The position numbers and the translations under genes are program-made. Positions 15,814 through 15,852 of a DNA stretch of 15,852 bases are shown one piece after another; positions within the stretch are counted from its first letter, which is position 1, and each line of letters begins with the position of its first letter. Origin of the DNA: Candidatus Coatesiibacteriota bacterium (GTDB lineage Bacteria; RBG-13-66-14; B26-G2); contig QMNJ01000019.1 in assembly GCA_003647715.1 (NCBI GenBank), positions 1 through 15,852 of the forward strand, written 5' to 3'. The notes under the pieces are model-generated. The model did no database searches. It worked only from the letters and a program-made list of their open reading frames with translations, and was not told the DNA's origin.

Positions 15814-15842
15814 TTGAAACATTGTTTGAGTTCTAATACGAT
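15814..15842 (+). promoter_or_regulatory. Possible rightward promoter at the window edge
   Basis: TTGAAA (15814-15819) and TACGAT (15837-15842) are separated by exactly 17 bases on the plus strand. The -10 is a weaker match. It would serve a divergent gene outside the window, which cannot be seen. Confidence 0.35.
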
Positions 15843-15852
15843 TAACTAATAG

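Overview
The window looks like bacterial chromosome from a diderm (Gram-negative-type) organism. It encodes a TolC-family outer-membrane factor, a MacA-type periplasmic adaptor and an RlpA-type lipoprotein. Base composition is moderate to AT-leaning, with frequent ATA (Ile) and AGA/AGG (Arg) codons, several TTG starts and a tRNA without an encoded CCA end. Together these suggest an uncultivated, possibly thermophilic lineage (FCB or WOR-3-like). That placement is inference: there is no rRNA or ribosomal protein here to confirm it. There is no sign of a phage, insertion sequence or CRISPR array.

Left part (1-7836), all on the minus strand. Transcription runs right to left: a WYL-domain regulator, an RlpA-like lipoprotein, an MFS exporter, tRNA-Lys(CTT) with its own promoter, then polA, a lactonase-like metallo-beta-lactamase-fold hydrolase, and a large secreted protein of unknown function that runs off the left edge. 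The last three are 20-26 bases apart and probably form one transcription unit. PolA keeps intact 5'-nuclease and polymerase motifs, but its 3'-5' exonuclease motifs are gone.

Centre (7837-8143). A divergent intergenic region of about 307 bases separates the WYL regulator from a rightward operon. It holds a good sigma70-like promoter for that operon, an 8-bp inverted repeat and four copies of an ATTGTT-type motif. These are candidate operators for the WYL regulator.

Right of centre (8144-14007), plus strand. A compact five-gene operon encodes a tripartite efflux or export machine: TolC-family outer-membrane factor, MacA-type membrane-fusion protein, stand-alone MacB/LolD-type ATPase, and two successive, clearly paralogous MacB-type permeases. 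Proteobacterial MacB is a fused ATPase-permease that works as a homodimer. Here the ATPase is separate, and the two different permeases suggest a heterodimer. A small four-helix membrane protein of unknown function (14049-14495) follows.

Right end (14488-15852). A membrane-anchored family 2 glycosyltransferase on the minus strand overlaps the preceding gene tail to tail by 8 bases. Upstream of it, a 76-residue protein resembles the N-terminal segment of IS1634-type transposases and appears to be expressed from an extended -10 promoter placed so close to the ATG that the message would be leaderless. Several genes here (rlpA, the WYL regulator, the 76-residue protein) lack a Shine-Dalgarno sequence and have a TATAAT-like hexamer 4-13 bases before the ATG, while others (the left-edge gene, tolC, macA, the ATPase gene) have clear ribosome binding sites.
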